Shown here one piece after another: positions 26,611-36,098 of a DNA stretch of 64,000 nucleotides. The stretch covers positions 3,782,001 to 3,846,000 of the forward strand of contig NZ_FNRX01000002.1 of the NCBI RefSeq assembly GCF_900105195.1. Reading direction: 5' to 3'. Numbering within the stretch: the stretch's first letter is position 1; every line of letters begins with the position of its first letter. A program made the position numbers and the translations under genes. This DNA is from Rhodococcus pyridinivorans. Lineage in GTDB: Bacteria; Actinomycetota; Actinomycetes; Mycobacteriales; Mycobacteriaceae. The notes under the pieces were generated by a model, which had not been told where the DNA came from, ran no database searches, and saw only the letters and a list, made by a program, of their open reading frames with translations.

Positions 26611-29600
26611 GTGACGCACGCCAGTGACACCGGCCTGTACGACAGCACGCTGGACAAGAGCAGTTGTGGTGTCGGTTTCATCACCCGCAAGGACGGCGTG
26701 CAGACCCACGACGTGCTCACCCGCGGTCACGAGGCCCTGTGCGTCGTGCCGCACCGCGGTGGCATGTCCGCCGAGGGTGTCGGCGACGGAGCCGGCATCA
26801 ACGTGGACCTGTCGGTCGCCTTCTTCTCCGAGATCACCGGAACACCCTTGCAGGAAGGGCACTTCGGTGTCGGAAACTTCTTCCTCCCCACCGATCCCGC
26901 GGCGCATGCCGATGCCGAGGAACTCGTCTCGTCGGCACTCGCCGGAGCCGGGGTCACCGTGCTCACGATGCGCGACGTCCCCGTCGACGACAGCGTGTTG
27001 CGTCCTGCCGCAACGAAATACCAGCTGCCGATCCGTCAGTGGATCTTCACGCGGCCCGACGCGTGCGACTCCGTCGACGAGTTCGACCGACTGCTGCACG
27101 GCGTGCTCCTCGAGGTCGAGGCCCGCGCCTACACCGAGCCGGAACTGGGCGGGCTGTACCCGCTCTCGCTCAGTGCGCGCACGCAGGTTCTCAAGAACCG
27201 CTTGAACTCTCACGAGGTCATCCCGTACTTCCGCGATCTCACCGATCCGCGGCACGCGGTGCACACCCTGTTCTTCCACACCCGGTTCTCGACGAACACC
27301 GATCCGCATCCGACGATGGCGCAGCCGTTCCGCCTCATAGCGCACAACGGTGAGCTGAACACCGATCGCAAGAACCGGCTGTTCGAGGGCGCCCTCGCCC
27401 GCGCGATGGGCCGTGACATCATTCGCCCGCCGGGACAGTCCGACAGCTGCCGCTTCGACCAGACCCTGGCCTCGCGTATCGCCCACAACGAACTCGACCT
27501 CGTCACCGCCGTCGTGCAGATGATGCCGCCTGCCTGGGAGAACGACACCGAGCTGTCGCCACAGGTCCGCGCGATGCTCGAGTTCTTCTCCCTGTACGAG
27601 GAGAAGAACGACGGCCCCGCGGCGCTGGTCTTCGGCAACGGCACCGTCGTCGGCGCGCGCCTCGACCGCCTCGACCGCCTCGGCCTGCGTCCGCTGCGCA
27701 CCGTGGAGACCGAAGAGTACCTCGCCGTCACCTCCGAGGCCGGCCAGTTCGACTTCGCGCCCGAGACCGTGCTGCGTCGCGGCCGCATCGAGGCCGGTGG
27801 CATGCTGTACTTCGATCACCGCACGCGCCGCTCCTACGGAGCGGATGAGGCGCTCGAACTTCTTGCTGCCCCGCAGAATTACGCGTCGCTCGTCGACGAG
27901 GCCCGCCGCAGTCTCGATGCCCTGCCCGAGGTTCCCGCCGAGAAGGCCGGTTCCCCGCTGCGCTACAACGGCGATCTCGAGCGTTACCAGCGCTACGTGT
28001 CCTACAGCATCAACCAGGAATCCTTCCGGTTCATGCTCGACCCGATGCTCGCGTCGGGTCAGGAGCGCATCTCCGCGATGGGTTACGGCAACGCCATCAA
28101 CGCGCTGTCGGATCAGGAAGGCGGTGTGGCCAAGTACTTCTCGCAGCGCTTCGCCCAGGTCACCAACCCGTCGCTGGACTCGATCCGCGAAGCGGACGGC
28201 ATGACCCTGCGCGTCGCGCTCGGTGCTCGCCCCGGTAGCGGTGCTCCCGTCTCGTCCGCGACCCAGATCGTGGTGCCCACCCCGATCCTCACGCACCTCG
28301 ACATGCTGCGTATCCGCGAGCAGTCCGACACCCCGGTGCGGCGTTTCGAGATGCTGTACTCCCCCGTCTTCGACGACGCCAAGGCGAACGCGGCCGCGCT
28401 CGCCGCCGCGATCGACGGTACGGCCGAGGCCATTGCCGATTTCGCCCGCGAATCCGGTGGCATCGCCGTGCTCACCGACCGCCACGTCTCCACCGACCGC
28501 GCCGGACTGCCGATGGTGCTCACCGTCGCCGCGGTCAACCAGCGCCTGATCGACGAGGGATTGCGTCTGCGCGTGTCCGTCATCGTCGAATCCGGACAGC
28601 TGTTCTCGTCGCATCACATCGCCGCGACCCTCGGTTTCGGTGCCGCTGCGGTGTATCCGCTCACGGTGCAGATGCGCGCCGAGGAGAAGTTCGGCGACGA
28701 TGCCGACGCCGCGTTCCTGAAGTTCCGCAAGGCTGCGGAGAAGTCGCTCATGAAGACGATGGGACGCGTCGGCCTGTGCACCGTCGAGTCGTACATCGGC
28801 GGTGAGTTCTTCGAGCCGAGCTATCTCGACACGAGTGACGAGGTGCTCGCGCGCTGGTTCCCGAACGTGAAGTCCCCGGTCGGCGGTGTCGGTTTCACCA
28901 CCCTCGCGCAGGCCGTCGCCGACTGGCACCGTCGCGCTCTCACCGTGGAGACGGAGAAGGACGTCCCGCTGCTGGGTCTGTTCAAGGAGCGCGCCGAGGG
29001 CGCCGGTCACTCGTTCGGCACGACCGCCGTGCGCGGCTTCGTGGACATGACCGAGGAGCCCTTCGCGCTGCCCGTGGAGAAGGAGGCCGAGCCGGATCTG
29101 ACCGACGCGCTGCGTCTGCTGCCGCTGCACCGGCTCTCCGACGCGCACGGTCTCGACGACGCGTCGTACCGCTACGGCGGCTTCCGCGCCCTGACACCCG
29201 CCGAGATCGATGCCTTCGAGATCACCCCGGGTTACCGCGCGTTCGCCCGCACGATGGCCGACGAGCGCACACAGCGTCCCGCGGCGCTGCGCGACGTGCT
29301 CGCCCTGCCCGCCGACGTCACCTACGCCGTCACCGCCGAGGACTTCACCAAGGAGATGGGCCGCTTCGCGCGGTTCGGCAACAACTCGATGCTCGTGCGC
29401 GGGATCTCCGCGGCGCGGGTCGGTGAGAGCGAATTCGTCCTGCGTCTGACCGGTCCGCTCGCAGACGACCACCGTCGTCCCGATGCGCTCGCGGCCTCGC
29501 TCGTCGCGCGCTTCGGTGACGGCATCGTCTCGCACCGTTGCTACGGCGACACCCTGACCGTGCACGCGATCGGTGACGCCGCGCGCTATCTCGAGCAGGT

Positions 29601-32115
29601 CCGCCAGGCCCCGCTGAGCGTGCGGCTCGACCGGGTGCAGCCGGCGCACGAGATCACCCCGGCGCTCGCGTCGGGTGCGATGAGCCATGGCGCGCTCAAC
29701 TCCAACGCCCACGAGGCCGTCGCCCACGGCACCAACATGGTCGGCGGCATGTCGAACTGCGGTGAGGGCGGCGAGCACATCTCCCGCTACGGCACCATCC
29801 GCGGGTCGCGCATCAAGCAGTTCGCGTCCGGCCGCTTCGGTGTGTGGGCCGGTTATCTCGCCGATCCGATGCTCGAGGAGATCGAGATCAAGATCGCGCA
29901 GGGCGCGAAGCCCGGTGAGGGCGGCCAGTTGCCCGCCAAGAAGGTCACGGTGGAGATCGCCGCGGCGCGCGGTGCGACCCCGGGCGTCGAGCTGGTCTCG
30001 CCGCCGCCGCACCACGACACCTACTCCATCGAGGACCTCGCCCAGCTCATCCACGACGCCAAGGCGGCGCGGGTGCGGGTGATCGTCAAGCTCGTCTCCT
30101 CGGAGGGTATCGGCACGATCGCCGTGGGTGTCGCGAAGGCCGGCGCCGACGTCATCAACGTCGCCGGCAACACCGGCGGCACGGGTGCCGCCTCGGTGAC
30201 CTCGCTGAAGTACGCGGGCCGGTCCGCGGAGATCGGTGTGGCCGAGGTCCACCAGGCCCTCACGGCCAACGGTCTGCGCGACAAGGTCGTGCTGCGCTGC
30301 TCGGGTGCGCACCAGACGGCGTCGGACGTCATCGTCTCCGCGCTGCTCGGCGCCGACAGCTTCGAGTTCGGCACCACCGCGCTGATGATGCTCGGCTGCG
30401 TCATGGCGAAGAACTGCAACGTCAAGTGCCCGGCAGGTCTGACCACGAATCCCGAAGTGTTCAACGGCGATCCGCGGGCGATGGCCCAGTACCTGCTCAA
30501 CGTCGCGCACGAGACCCGAGAGCTGCTCGCCCGCCTGGGTCTGCGGTCGCTGCGCGACGCGCGTGGCCGCGCCGACCTGCTGCACCTGCTCGACCACCCG
30601 TCGAGCGTGGGCCGGCTGGACCTGCGGGCGATGCTCGCGGTGCTGCCCGAGGTGCACATCGACAATCCGGTCTACATGGAGAAGGACTACTCGCTCGACG
30701 AGGCGTGGGTGGCCCGGCTGCGCGAGGCCCTCGTCGATGCGAAGGAGCTCACCGTCTCGCTCGGCGACGGCGTGCAGCTGACGAACAACAACAAGAGCGT
30801 CGGCGCGCAGCTGGCGATCGACATCGAGCGCATGCTCAACCACGAGGATCTCGGCGCCCTGCCGGCCGTGCTCGACGACGAGCGCGGACGCCGGTGGCTA
30901 CGCGACGGCACCGTCACCATCACCACCTCCGGTTCGGCGGGCCTGTCCTTCGGGGCGTTCTGCAACGACGGCATGCACATCGAGCACACCGGTACCGCCA
31001 ACGACGGCGTCGGCAAGGGCCAGTGCGGCGGGCAGATCGTGCTGCACTCCCCCGGCGGCGGCAGCGACCGACGCGGCGGCAACGTGCTCATCGGCAACTT
31101 CGCGCTCTTCGGTGCGACCGGTGGTCGCCTGTTCGTCGAGGGTGAGGCCGGCGACCGCTTCGCGGTGCGCAACTCCGGCGCCACCGCCGTCGTCGAGGGT
31201 GTCGGCGAGTTCGCCTGCGAGTACATGACCAACGGCGCGGTGCTCAACATCGGCGAGTTCGGCAAGGGCTTCGGCAACGGCATGTCGGGCGGGTTCGTCT
31301 ACCAGTACGACCCCGAGGACCTGCTCCCCCGCAAGGCCAGCGCCGACTCGATCGTCCTCGGGTCGATCACCGGCGACGACCCGCAGGCCGCGATCCACAA
31401 CGCCGCCGTGCTGCAGCTGCTGCACCTGCACGTCGAGGCGACCGGCTCGGTGAAGGCCCGCTTCCTGATCGACAACTGGCAGGTCGAGCAGCACCGCTTC
31501 GCGTACGGCATGCCGCGCGCGCTGCTGCAGTACCAGGACCTCGACGAGATCCTCGCCGCAGCGTCGCGCAAGGACCTCGCCGCCGAGGTCGCCACGGCGC
31601 TGGTCGCGCACCAGGTGCGCAAGTTCAAGGAGAACTACCGCTCGGGTGTTCCCGTCGCCGGTGGTGTCACCCCGGACGCGACCGACACCGAGGCCATGTA
31701 CGCGCTGCTCAACAACTACACGGTGCTCGCCGCCGCGCAGGAGATGGCGCTGCAGAAGGTCCCCGGCGCCACCGACGTGTCGGATCCGGCGGTGCAGAAG
31801 GCCGCTCGCAATCTGCTGCTCACCGAGGACTTCTTCCTCGTCGCGAAGCTCGAGCGCTACGCCCTCGCGGCGATCGCCGACCACACCGACGAGCAGCTCG
31901 CGGCGCTGGTCGCCGACAAGCGCCTGAACGACTACAAGCAGGCCCTGGCCCTGCGCAACGTCCGCTCGGTCGATGCGCCGGGTACCTACGGCTGGATCCT
32001 CTTGCAGAGCCGCAAGAATCTCGACGCCGCAGGTCGCCTGCCCGGTTACGAGGAACTGTTCGCACGCAACGCCGTCCCGAACGTCCTCACCTCCACGATG
32101 GGAGTCTCCGCGTGA
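26611..32115 (+). CDS. Oversized glutamate-synthase-like protein (GltB family)
   Basis: GltB-type protein of 1834 residues, about 300 longer than usual bacterial GltB. Order: short propeptide, N-terminal nucleophile Cys19 in SSCGVGF, class II amidotransferase with HNGELN near 245, central domain, FMN synthase barrel from about 1010 (GAMSHGALNSNAHE, then SNCGEGGEH), iron-sulfur cysteines C1263, C1269 and C1273, and the Gly-rich beta-helix (about 1385-1600). An insert of about 115 residues precedes the barrel and about 190 residues extend the C-terminus. It should release ammonia from glutamine and aminate 2-oxoglutarate or a relative. The GTG has GAGGAG upstream. Its stop overlaps the diflavin reductase start (GTGA), and no gltD is present. 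Confidence 0.9.
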   Translation: MTHASDTGLYDSTLDKSSCGVGFITRKDGVQTHDVLTRGHEALCVVPHRGGMSAEGVGDGAGINVDLSVAFFSEITGTPLQEGHFGVGNFFLPTDPAAHADAEELVSSALAGAGVTVLTMRDVPVDDSVLRPAATKYQLPIRQWIFTRPDACDSVDEFDRLLHGVLLEVEARAYTEPELGGLYPLSLSARTQVLKNRLNSHEVIPYFRDLTDPRHAVHTLFFHTRFSTNTDPHPTMAQPFRLIAHNGELNTDRKNRLFEGALARAMGRDIIRPPGQSDSCRFDQTLASRIAHNELDLVTAVVQMMPPAWENDTELSPQVRAMLEFFSLYEEKNDGPAALVFGNGTVVGARLDRLDRLGLRPLRTVETEEYLAVTSEAGQFDFAPETVLRRGRIEAGGMLYFDHRTRRSYGADEALELLAAPQNYASLVDEARRSLDALPEVPAEKAGSPLRYNGDLERYQRYVSYSINQESFRFMLDPMLASGQERISAMGYGNAINALSDQEGGVAKYFSQRFAQVTNPSLDSIREADGMTLRVALGARPGSGAPVSSATQIVVPTPILTHLDMLRIREQSDTPVRRFEMLYSPVFDDAKANAAALAAAIDGTAEAIADFARESGGIAVLTDRHVSTDRAGLPMVLTVAAVNQRLIDEGLRLRVSVIVESGQLFSSHHIAATLGFGAAAVYPLTVQMRAEEKFGDDADAAFLKFRKAAEKSLMKTMGRVGLCTVESYIGGEFFEPSYLDTSDEVLARWFPNVKSPVGGVGFTTLAQAVADWHRRALTVETEKDVPLLGLFKERAEGAGHSFGTTAVRGFVDMTEEPFALPVEKEAEPDLTDALRLLPLHRLSDAHGLDDASYRYGGFRALTPAEIDAFEITPGYRAFARTMADERTQRPAALRDVLALPADVTYAVTAEDFTKEMGRFARFGNNSMLVRGISAARVGESEFVLRLTGPLADDHRRPDALAASLVARFGDGIVSHRCYGDTLTVHAIGDAARYLEQVRQAPLSVRLDRVQPAHEITPALASGAMSHGALNSNAHEAVAHGTNMVGGMSNCGEGGEHISRYGTIRGSRIKQFASGRFGVWAGYLADPMLEEIEIKIAQGAKPGEGGQLPAKKVTVEIAAARGATPGVELVSPPPHHDTYSIEDLAQLIHDAKAARVRVIVKLVSSEGIGTIAVGVAKAGADVINVAGNTGGTGAASVTSLKYAGRSAEIGVAEVHQALTANGLRDKVVLRCSGAHQTASDVIVSALLGADSFEFGTTALMMLGCVMAKNCNVKCPAGLTTNPEVFNGDPRAMAQYLLNVAHETRELLARLGLRSLRDARGRADLLHLLDHPSSVGRLDLRAMLAVLPEVHIDNPVYMEKDYSLDEAWVARLREALVDAKELTVSLGDGVQLTNNNKSVGAQLAIDIERMLNHEDLGALPAVLDDERGRRWLRDGTVTITTSGSAGLSFGAFCNDGMHIEHTGTANDGVGKGQCGGQIVLHSPGGGSDRRGGNVLIGNFALFGATGGRLFVEGEAGDRFAVRNSGATAVVEGVGEFACEYMTNGAVLNIGEFGKGFGNGMSGGFVYQYDPEDLLPRKASADSIVLGSITGDDPQAAIHNAAVLQLLHLHVEATGSVKARFLIDNWQVEQHRFAYGMPRALLQYQDLDEILAAASRKDLAAEVATALVAHQVRKFKENYRSGVPVAGGVTPDATDTEAMYALLNNYTVLAAAQEMALQKVPGATDVSDPAVQKAARNLLLTEDFFLVAKLERYALAAIADHTDEQLAALVADKRLNDYKQALALRNVRSVDAPGTYGWILLQSRKNLDAAGRLPGYEELFARNAVPNVLTSTMGVSA

Positions 32116-33875
32116 CCACCACCGGCCCGTTCATTCCCCTCGACGCTCCGTTCACCGCCGATCAGCGGTCGTGGCTCTCCGGCTTCGTCGCCGGGATGCA
32201 GACCCGCCTGTTCTCCGGGGGTCCCGCCGCCGATGCCGGGACCGTCGGCTCGGCGACTGCTCTGCACGTGCTCTACGGCTCGCAGACCGGCAATGCCGAA
32301 GCCGTCGCCGAGGACGCCGCGGCTGCAGCGCGCACCCAGGGCTTCGCGCCCGTCGTGTGCGCTCTCGACGACATGGACCTCGACCGGTTCGCCGGTCTGG
32401 GCCAGGTCCTGATCGTCACATCCACCTACGGCGAGGGCGAGATGCCCGACAACGCCGAGCTGTTCTGGGATGCGCTGTCGGCCGAGAGCGCGCCGCGCCT
32501 CGACGGCATGAACTTCGCGGTGCTCGCTCTCGGTGACACGGGGTACGACGGGTTCTGCCAGGCCGGCAAGCTCATCGATATGCGTCTCGAGCAGCTCGGT
32601 GCGCAGCGCATCGTGCCGCGGGTGGACTGCGACGTCGAGTTCGAGGAGCTCGCCGCGACGTGGATCGCGGAGACGCTGCCGCTCGTCGCGGCCGTCGAGG
32701 GCATCGTGGGCGATGGTGCTCCCGCTCCCGCGGCACCGGCGGCACCGGCCCGGGCGAAGTCGCAGTGGACCCGCAAGAATCCCTATCCGGCGGTGTTGAC
32801 GTCGAACGTGCTCCTGTCCGGGGAGGACTCGGCCAAGGAGATTCGGCACTACGAGTTCGCGCTCGCCGATTCCGGTCTCGAATACGAAGCGGGCGACGCG
32901 CTGAACGTGGTGCCCGTCAACGACACCGAACTCGTGCACGCGATCCTCGGTCGGCTCGGTCTCGACGGCGCGGCCGTCCCCGAGGGTCACGACGACACGC
33001 TCGAGCACCTCCTCACCTACAACTACGAGATCACCGCTCCGTCCGTCGATCTCCTCGAGGAGATCGAGAAACACACGGGTAACGAGGAACTCACCTATGT
33101 GCTGCGGCACAGCGACAAGGCCGCGCTCGACGAATGGTTGTGGGGCCGCGACATTCTCGACGTGCTCCTGCTCGATCCCGCGCCCGAGCTGTCGGCCGAG
33201 CAGTTCCTGGCGCTGCTGCGTCCGCTGCAGCACCGGGCGTACTCGATCTCGTCGAGTCCGAACGCGTGCGACGGTTCGGTGCACCTGACGGTCGCGGCGG
33301 TGCGCTACGGCACCGACGGCCGCGAGCGTCGCGGGGTGTGCTCGACCTTCCTCGCCGATCGTGTCGGTGAAGGCAAGGTCGGCATCTTCGTGTCGAAGAA
33401 CAAGGCCTTCCGCGTGCCCGCCGACGACACCGCACCGATGATCATGGTCGGTCCGGGCACCGGCATCGCACCCTTCCGCGGCTTCCTGCAGGAACGTCGC
33501 GCACGGGGTGCGACGGGGAAGAACTGGCTGTTCTTCGGCGACCAGAAGCGCGGCTGCGACTACATCTACGAACAGGAGTTGGCCGAGTTCGCCGACTCGG
33601 GTGTGCTCACGCGCCTGGACCTGGCGTTCTCCCGCGATCAGGCCGAGAAGATCTACGTGCAGACCCGCATGAAGGAGCACGGCGCGGAACTGTTCGCGTG
33701 GCTCGAGGAGGGTGGACACTTCTACATCTGCGGCGACGCGTCGCGGATGGCGAAGGACGTCGACCGTGCGCTGCACGAGATCGTCGCCGAGCACGGCGGC
33801 ATGAACGACGAGCAGGCCGCGGAGTACGTCACCACCCTCAAGCGCGAGAAGCGGTACGTGCGCGACGTGTACTGA
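32112..33875 (+). CDS. Diflavin NADPH reductase (CysJ/CPR-like) coupled to the glutamate-synthase-like protein
   Basis: A 587-residue reductase. An N-terminal flavodoxin-like FMN domain (VLYGSQTGNAEAVAED, TSTYGEGEMPDNAELFW; about 50-195), then the FAD domain (RAYSISSSP near 375, RRGVCSTFLADR), then the NADPH domain (MVGPGTGIAPFRGFLQ near 447, FFGDQKRGCDYIYEQEL, CGDASRMAKDVD) and a C-terminal RDVY aromatic end. This is the full CysJ/cytochrome P450 reductase layout. No sulfite reductase haemoprotein or P450 is adjacent; instead the GTG start overlaps the stop of the GltB-like gene, so it most likely passes NADPH electrons to that protein in place of GltD. The partner assignment is inferred from coupling. 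Confidence 0.92.
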   Translation: MTTTGPFIPLDAPFTADQRSWLSGFVAGMQTRLFSGGPAADAGTVGSATALHVLYGSQTGNAEAVAEDAAAAARTQGFAPVVCALDDMDLDRFAGLGQVLIVTSTYGEGEMPDNAELFWDALSAESAPRLDGMNFAVLALGDTGYDGFCQAGKLIDMRLEQLGAQRIVPRVDCDVEFEELAATWIAETLPLVAAVEGIVGDGAPAPAAPAAPARAKSQWTRKNPYPAVLTSNVLLSGEDSAKEIRHYEFALADSGLEYEAGDALNVVPVNDTELVHAILGRLGLDGAAVPEGHDDTLEHLLTYNYEITAPSVDLLEEIEKHTGNEELTYVLRHSDKAALDEWLWGRDILDVLLLDPAPELSAEQFLALLRPLQHRAYSISSSPNACDGSVHLTVAAVRYGTDGRERRGVCSTFLADRVGEGKVGIFVSKNKAFRVPADDTAPMIMVGPGTGIAPFRGFLQERRARGATGKNWLFFGDQKRGCDYIYEQELAEFADSGVLTRLDLAFSRDQAEKIYVQTRMKEHGAELFAWLEEGGHFYICGDASRMAKDVDRALHEIVAEHGGMNDEQAAEYVTTLKREKRYVRDVY

Positions 33876-33905
33876 GCAGGCCGGGGGTACGCACCGCCGC
33901 CGCGA

Positions 33906-33944
33906 GGCTCGCAACACCATCGGTCACCGGTGGCGTTGCGAGCC
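33906..33944 (+). terminator. Terminator hairpin after the diflavin reductase
   Basis: An 18-bp stem starting GGCTCGCAAC, with two mismatched or wobble pairs and a 3-nt loop, 30 bp after the stop codon. Related GTTGCGA half-sites recur just downstream, suggesting an old duplication. Confidence 0.8.
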
Positions 33945-34026
33945 CCGAGCGCGTGTTGCGAACCTCCCCGGAGGCACCATCGGAATGCCTTAGACTGTGC
34001 TGCAGGTCACACGAGGGAGTAGCTCG

Positions 34027-36069
34027 ATGCCCGATCGCTCCGCAGCACGCAGCCGGCAGGCACCGACCGCCGACAGTCCCGACCGGATCCGCAACGTTGC
34101 CCTGGTGGGGTGCAGCGGCTCCGGGAAAACCACCCTCACCGAATCCCTCGCCGTCGCAGCGGGCGCCGTCGGGCGCGCCGGGCGCGTGGCAGAGGGCACC
34201 ACGGTGTCCGACTACGAGGGGATCGAGCAGCGCCACCGCAGGTCGGTGCAGCTGTCCGTCGTCCCCCTCGAATGGAACGACATCAAGATCAACCTGATCG
34301 ACATGCCGGGACACCCCGACTTCGACGCCGAGGTCCGCGCAGCCCTGCACGCGGCCGACGCGGCGATCTTCGTCGTCTCCGCCACCGATCCCATCAGCGC
34401 AGCGACCCGCGCGCTCTGGCGCGAATGCGACGACGAGGCGATCCCCCGCGCGATCGTGGTGAACAAACTCGATGTCGCCCGGCACAGCTTCGACGACATG
34501 CTCACCGACTGTCACGTCGCCTTCGGATTGGGACCGGACACCCTGAGGGCCATGTTCTATCCCGTCTACGACGGCGACCGCCCGATCGGGTCGATGGGTC
34601 TGCTGACGGGCCGCAGCTACGGCGAACCCGGTCCGTGCCCGGTGTCCACCGAAGCGCGCGAGAGCCTCGTGGAGGCCATCTCCGGCCAGGACGACACGCT
34701 CATGGAGCGGTTCATCGCCGGCGAGCAACTCGACACGGCCTCCCTGCAGGAAGGACTCACCCGCGAGATCCTGGCGTGCACCCTGCACCCGGCCGTTCCC
34801 GCCGACGAGACGGGGATCGGTGCCGTCGAACTGCTCGAATTGATCACCACCGGATTCCCCGCACCGACGCAGCGCGGTCGTGGTGCACCGCCGTGCGATC
34901 CGGACGGTCCGCTCGCCGCGCAGGTCGTGCGCGTGGCCGGCGACTCCTATGTCGGGCGGATCAGCCTGGTGCGCGTGTACTCCGGCACGCTGCGACCCGA
35001 CACGATCGTCGCGCTGGCCGACGGCGACCGCGACAGCCGCGAACGCATTCCCGCCCTGACGAGCCCGTTCGGCAAGCAACAGCGCCCGGTCGGTGAAGCC
35101 GTGGCGGGAGACATCACCTCCGTCGGGAAGCTCGCGACGGCACAACCCGGTGACGTCCTGTACGACCCCGACCATCCGGTCCCGCTCGACCGGTGGCCCA
35201 CCCCGACTCCCCTGCTCCCCGTCGCGATCGAGGCACACACCCGCACCGACGACGACAAGCTGTCCCAGGCCCTGTCGCGCCTCGCCTCCGAGGATCCCGC
35301 GCTGCGCGTCGAGCAGAATCCCGAGACCCATCAGCTCGTGCTGTGGTGCACGGGTGAAGCGCACGCCGAACTGGTCCTCGAACGGTTGCGCACCCGGCAC
35401 GGTGTCCAGGTCGACACGGTCGAGCATCGGGTGCCGCTCGAGGAGACCTTCGCCGGCCCCGCGAAAGGCCACGGCAGGCTCGTCAAACAATCCGGCGGGC
35501 ACGGTCAGTACGCGGTCGTCGACGTCGAGGTCGAACCACTGCCGGTGGGCAGCGGGGTGGTGTTCGCCGAGAAGGTGGTGGGCGGTGCGGTTCCGCGCCA
35601 GTTCATCCCGTCCGTGGAGAAGGGCGTGTACGCGCAGGCCGAGAAGGGCGTGACGACGGGATATCCGCTCGTCGACGTGCAAGTCACCCTGGTCGACGGC
35701 AAGGCCCACTCGGTGGATTCGTCCGACGCGGCCTTCCAGGCCGCCGCCGGGCTGGCCCTGCGGGATGCGGCCTCACACAGCACCGTTCGCGTACTCGAAC
35801 CGGTCGCCGCCGTGCGGGTGATCGTGCCGGAGGAGCATCTCGGCGCGGTCCTCGGCGATCTGTCGGCCCGGCGCGGACGGGTGCTCGGCACCGAATCCCC
35901 CGAGCCGGGTGTCGCCCTGTTGCGCGCGGAGGTTCCCGAGCTCGAACTCGGCCGCTATCCGGTGGAACTGCGGGCCATCACGCAGGGCACCGCCGATTTC
36001 GCCCGCCAGTATCTGCGGCACGAACCGATGCCCGAGAATCTCGCGGCCCGCTACGGCGAGTCGGACTGA
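34027..36069 (+). CDS. fusA2: Elongation factor G-like GTPase (EF-G2)
   Basis: Translation-factor GTPase of 680 residues, homologous over its length to EF-G but of the mycobacterial EF-G2 (Rv0120c-like) group. G1 is GCSGSGKTT rather than the AHVDAGKTT of housekeeping EF-G, G3 is DMPGHPDF and G4 NKLD; the C-terminal EF-G IV/V part (GGHGQYAVVDVEVEPL, SVEKGVYAQAEKG) is present. It lies away from rpsL/tufA, as EF-G2 does. EF-G2 of M. smegmatis is reported not to replace EF-G in translocation, so a regulatory or ribosome-associated role is likelier. The ATG has GAGGGAG upstream; a TTG/ATG 30 bp earlier is discounted. Confidence 0.9.
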   Translation: MPDRSAARSRQAPTADSPDRIRNVALVGCSGSGKTTLTESLAVAAGAVGRAGRVAEGTTVSDYEGIEQRHRRSVQLSVVPLEWNDIKINLIDMPGHPDFDAEVRAALHAADAAIFVVSATDPISAATRALWRECDDEAIPRAIVVNKLDVARHSFDDMLTDCHVAFGLGPDTLRAMFYPVYDGDRPIGSMGLLTGRSYGEPGPCPVSTEARESLVEAISGQDDTLMERFIAGEQLDTASLQEGLTREILACTLHPAVPADETGIGAVELLELITTGFPAPTQRGRGAPPCDPDGPLAAQVVRVAGDSYVGRISLVRVYSGTLRPDTIVALADGDRDSRERIPALTSPFGKQQRPVGEAVAGDITSVGKLATAQPGDVLYDPDHPVPLDRWPTPTPLLPVAIEAHTRTDDDKLSQALSRLASEDPALRVEQNPETHQLVLWCTGEAHAELVLERLRTRHGVQVDTVEHRVPLEETFAGPAKGHGRLVKQSGGHGQYAVVDVEVEPLPVGSGVVFAEKVVGGAVPRQFIPSVEKGVYAQAEKGVTTGYPLVDVQVTLVDGKAHSVDSSDAAFQAAAGLALRDAASHSTVRVLEPVAAVRVIVPEEHLGAVLGDLSARRGRVLGTESPEPGVALLRAEVPELELGRYPVELRAITQGTADFARQYLRHEPMPENLAARYGESD

Positions 36070-36098
36070 CCGCTGCACCGCACGAGCAGCGTGTCAGC

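Noticed and set aside
26566..30843. Very long minus-strand open frame (about 1425 codons) opposite the glutamate-synthase-like gene
   Set aside because: It is the third-position GC shadow of a coding strand; the translation is His/Arg/Gly-rich with no domain, whereas the plus frame has complete catalytic motifs.
26611..32115. Plain gltB of the standard gltBD operon
   Set aside because: Too long by about 300 residues, altered Fe-S spacing and no gltD follows; a separate gltBD may exist outside the window.
32112..33875. Sulfite reductase flavoprotein CysJ of sulfur assimilation
   Set aside because: Domain layout fits, but no cysI or other sulfur gene is near and the gene is translationally coupled to the GltB-like protein.
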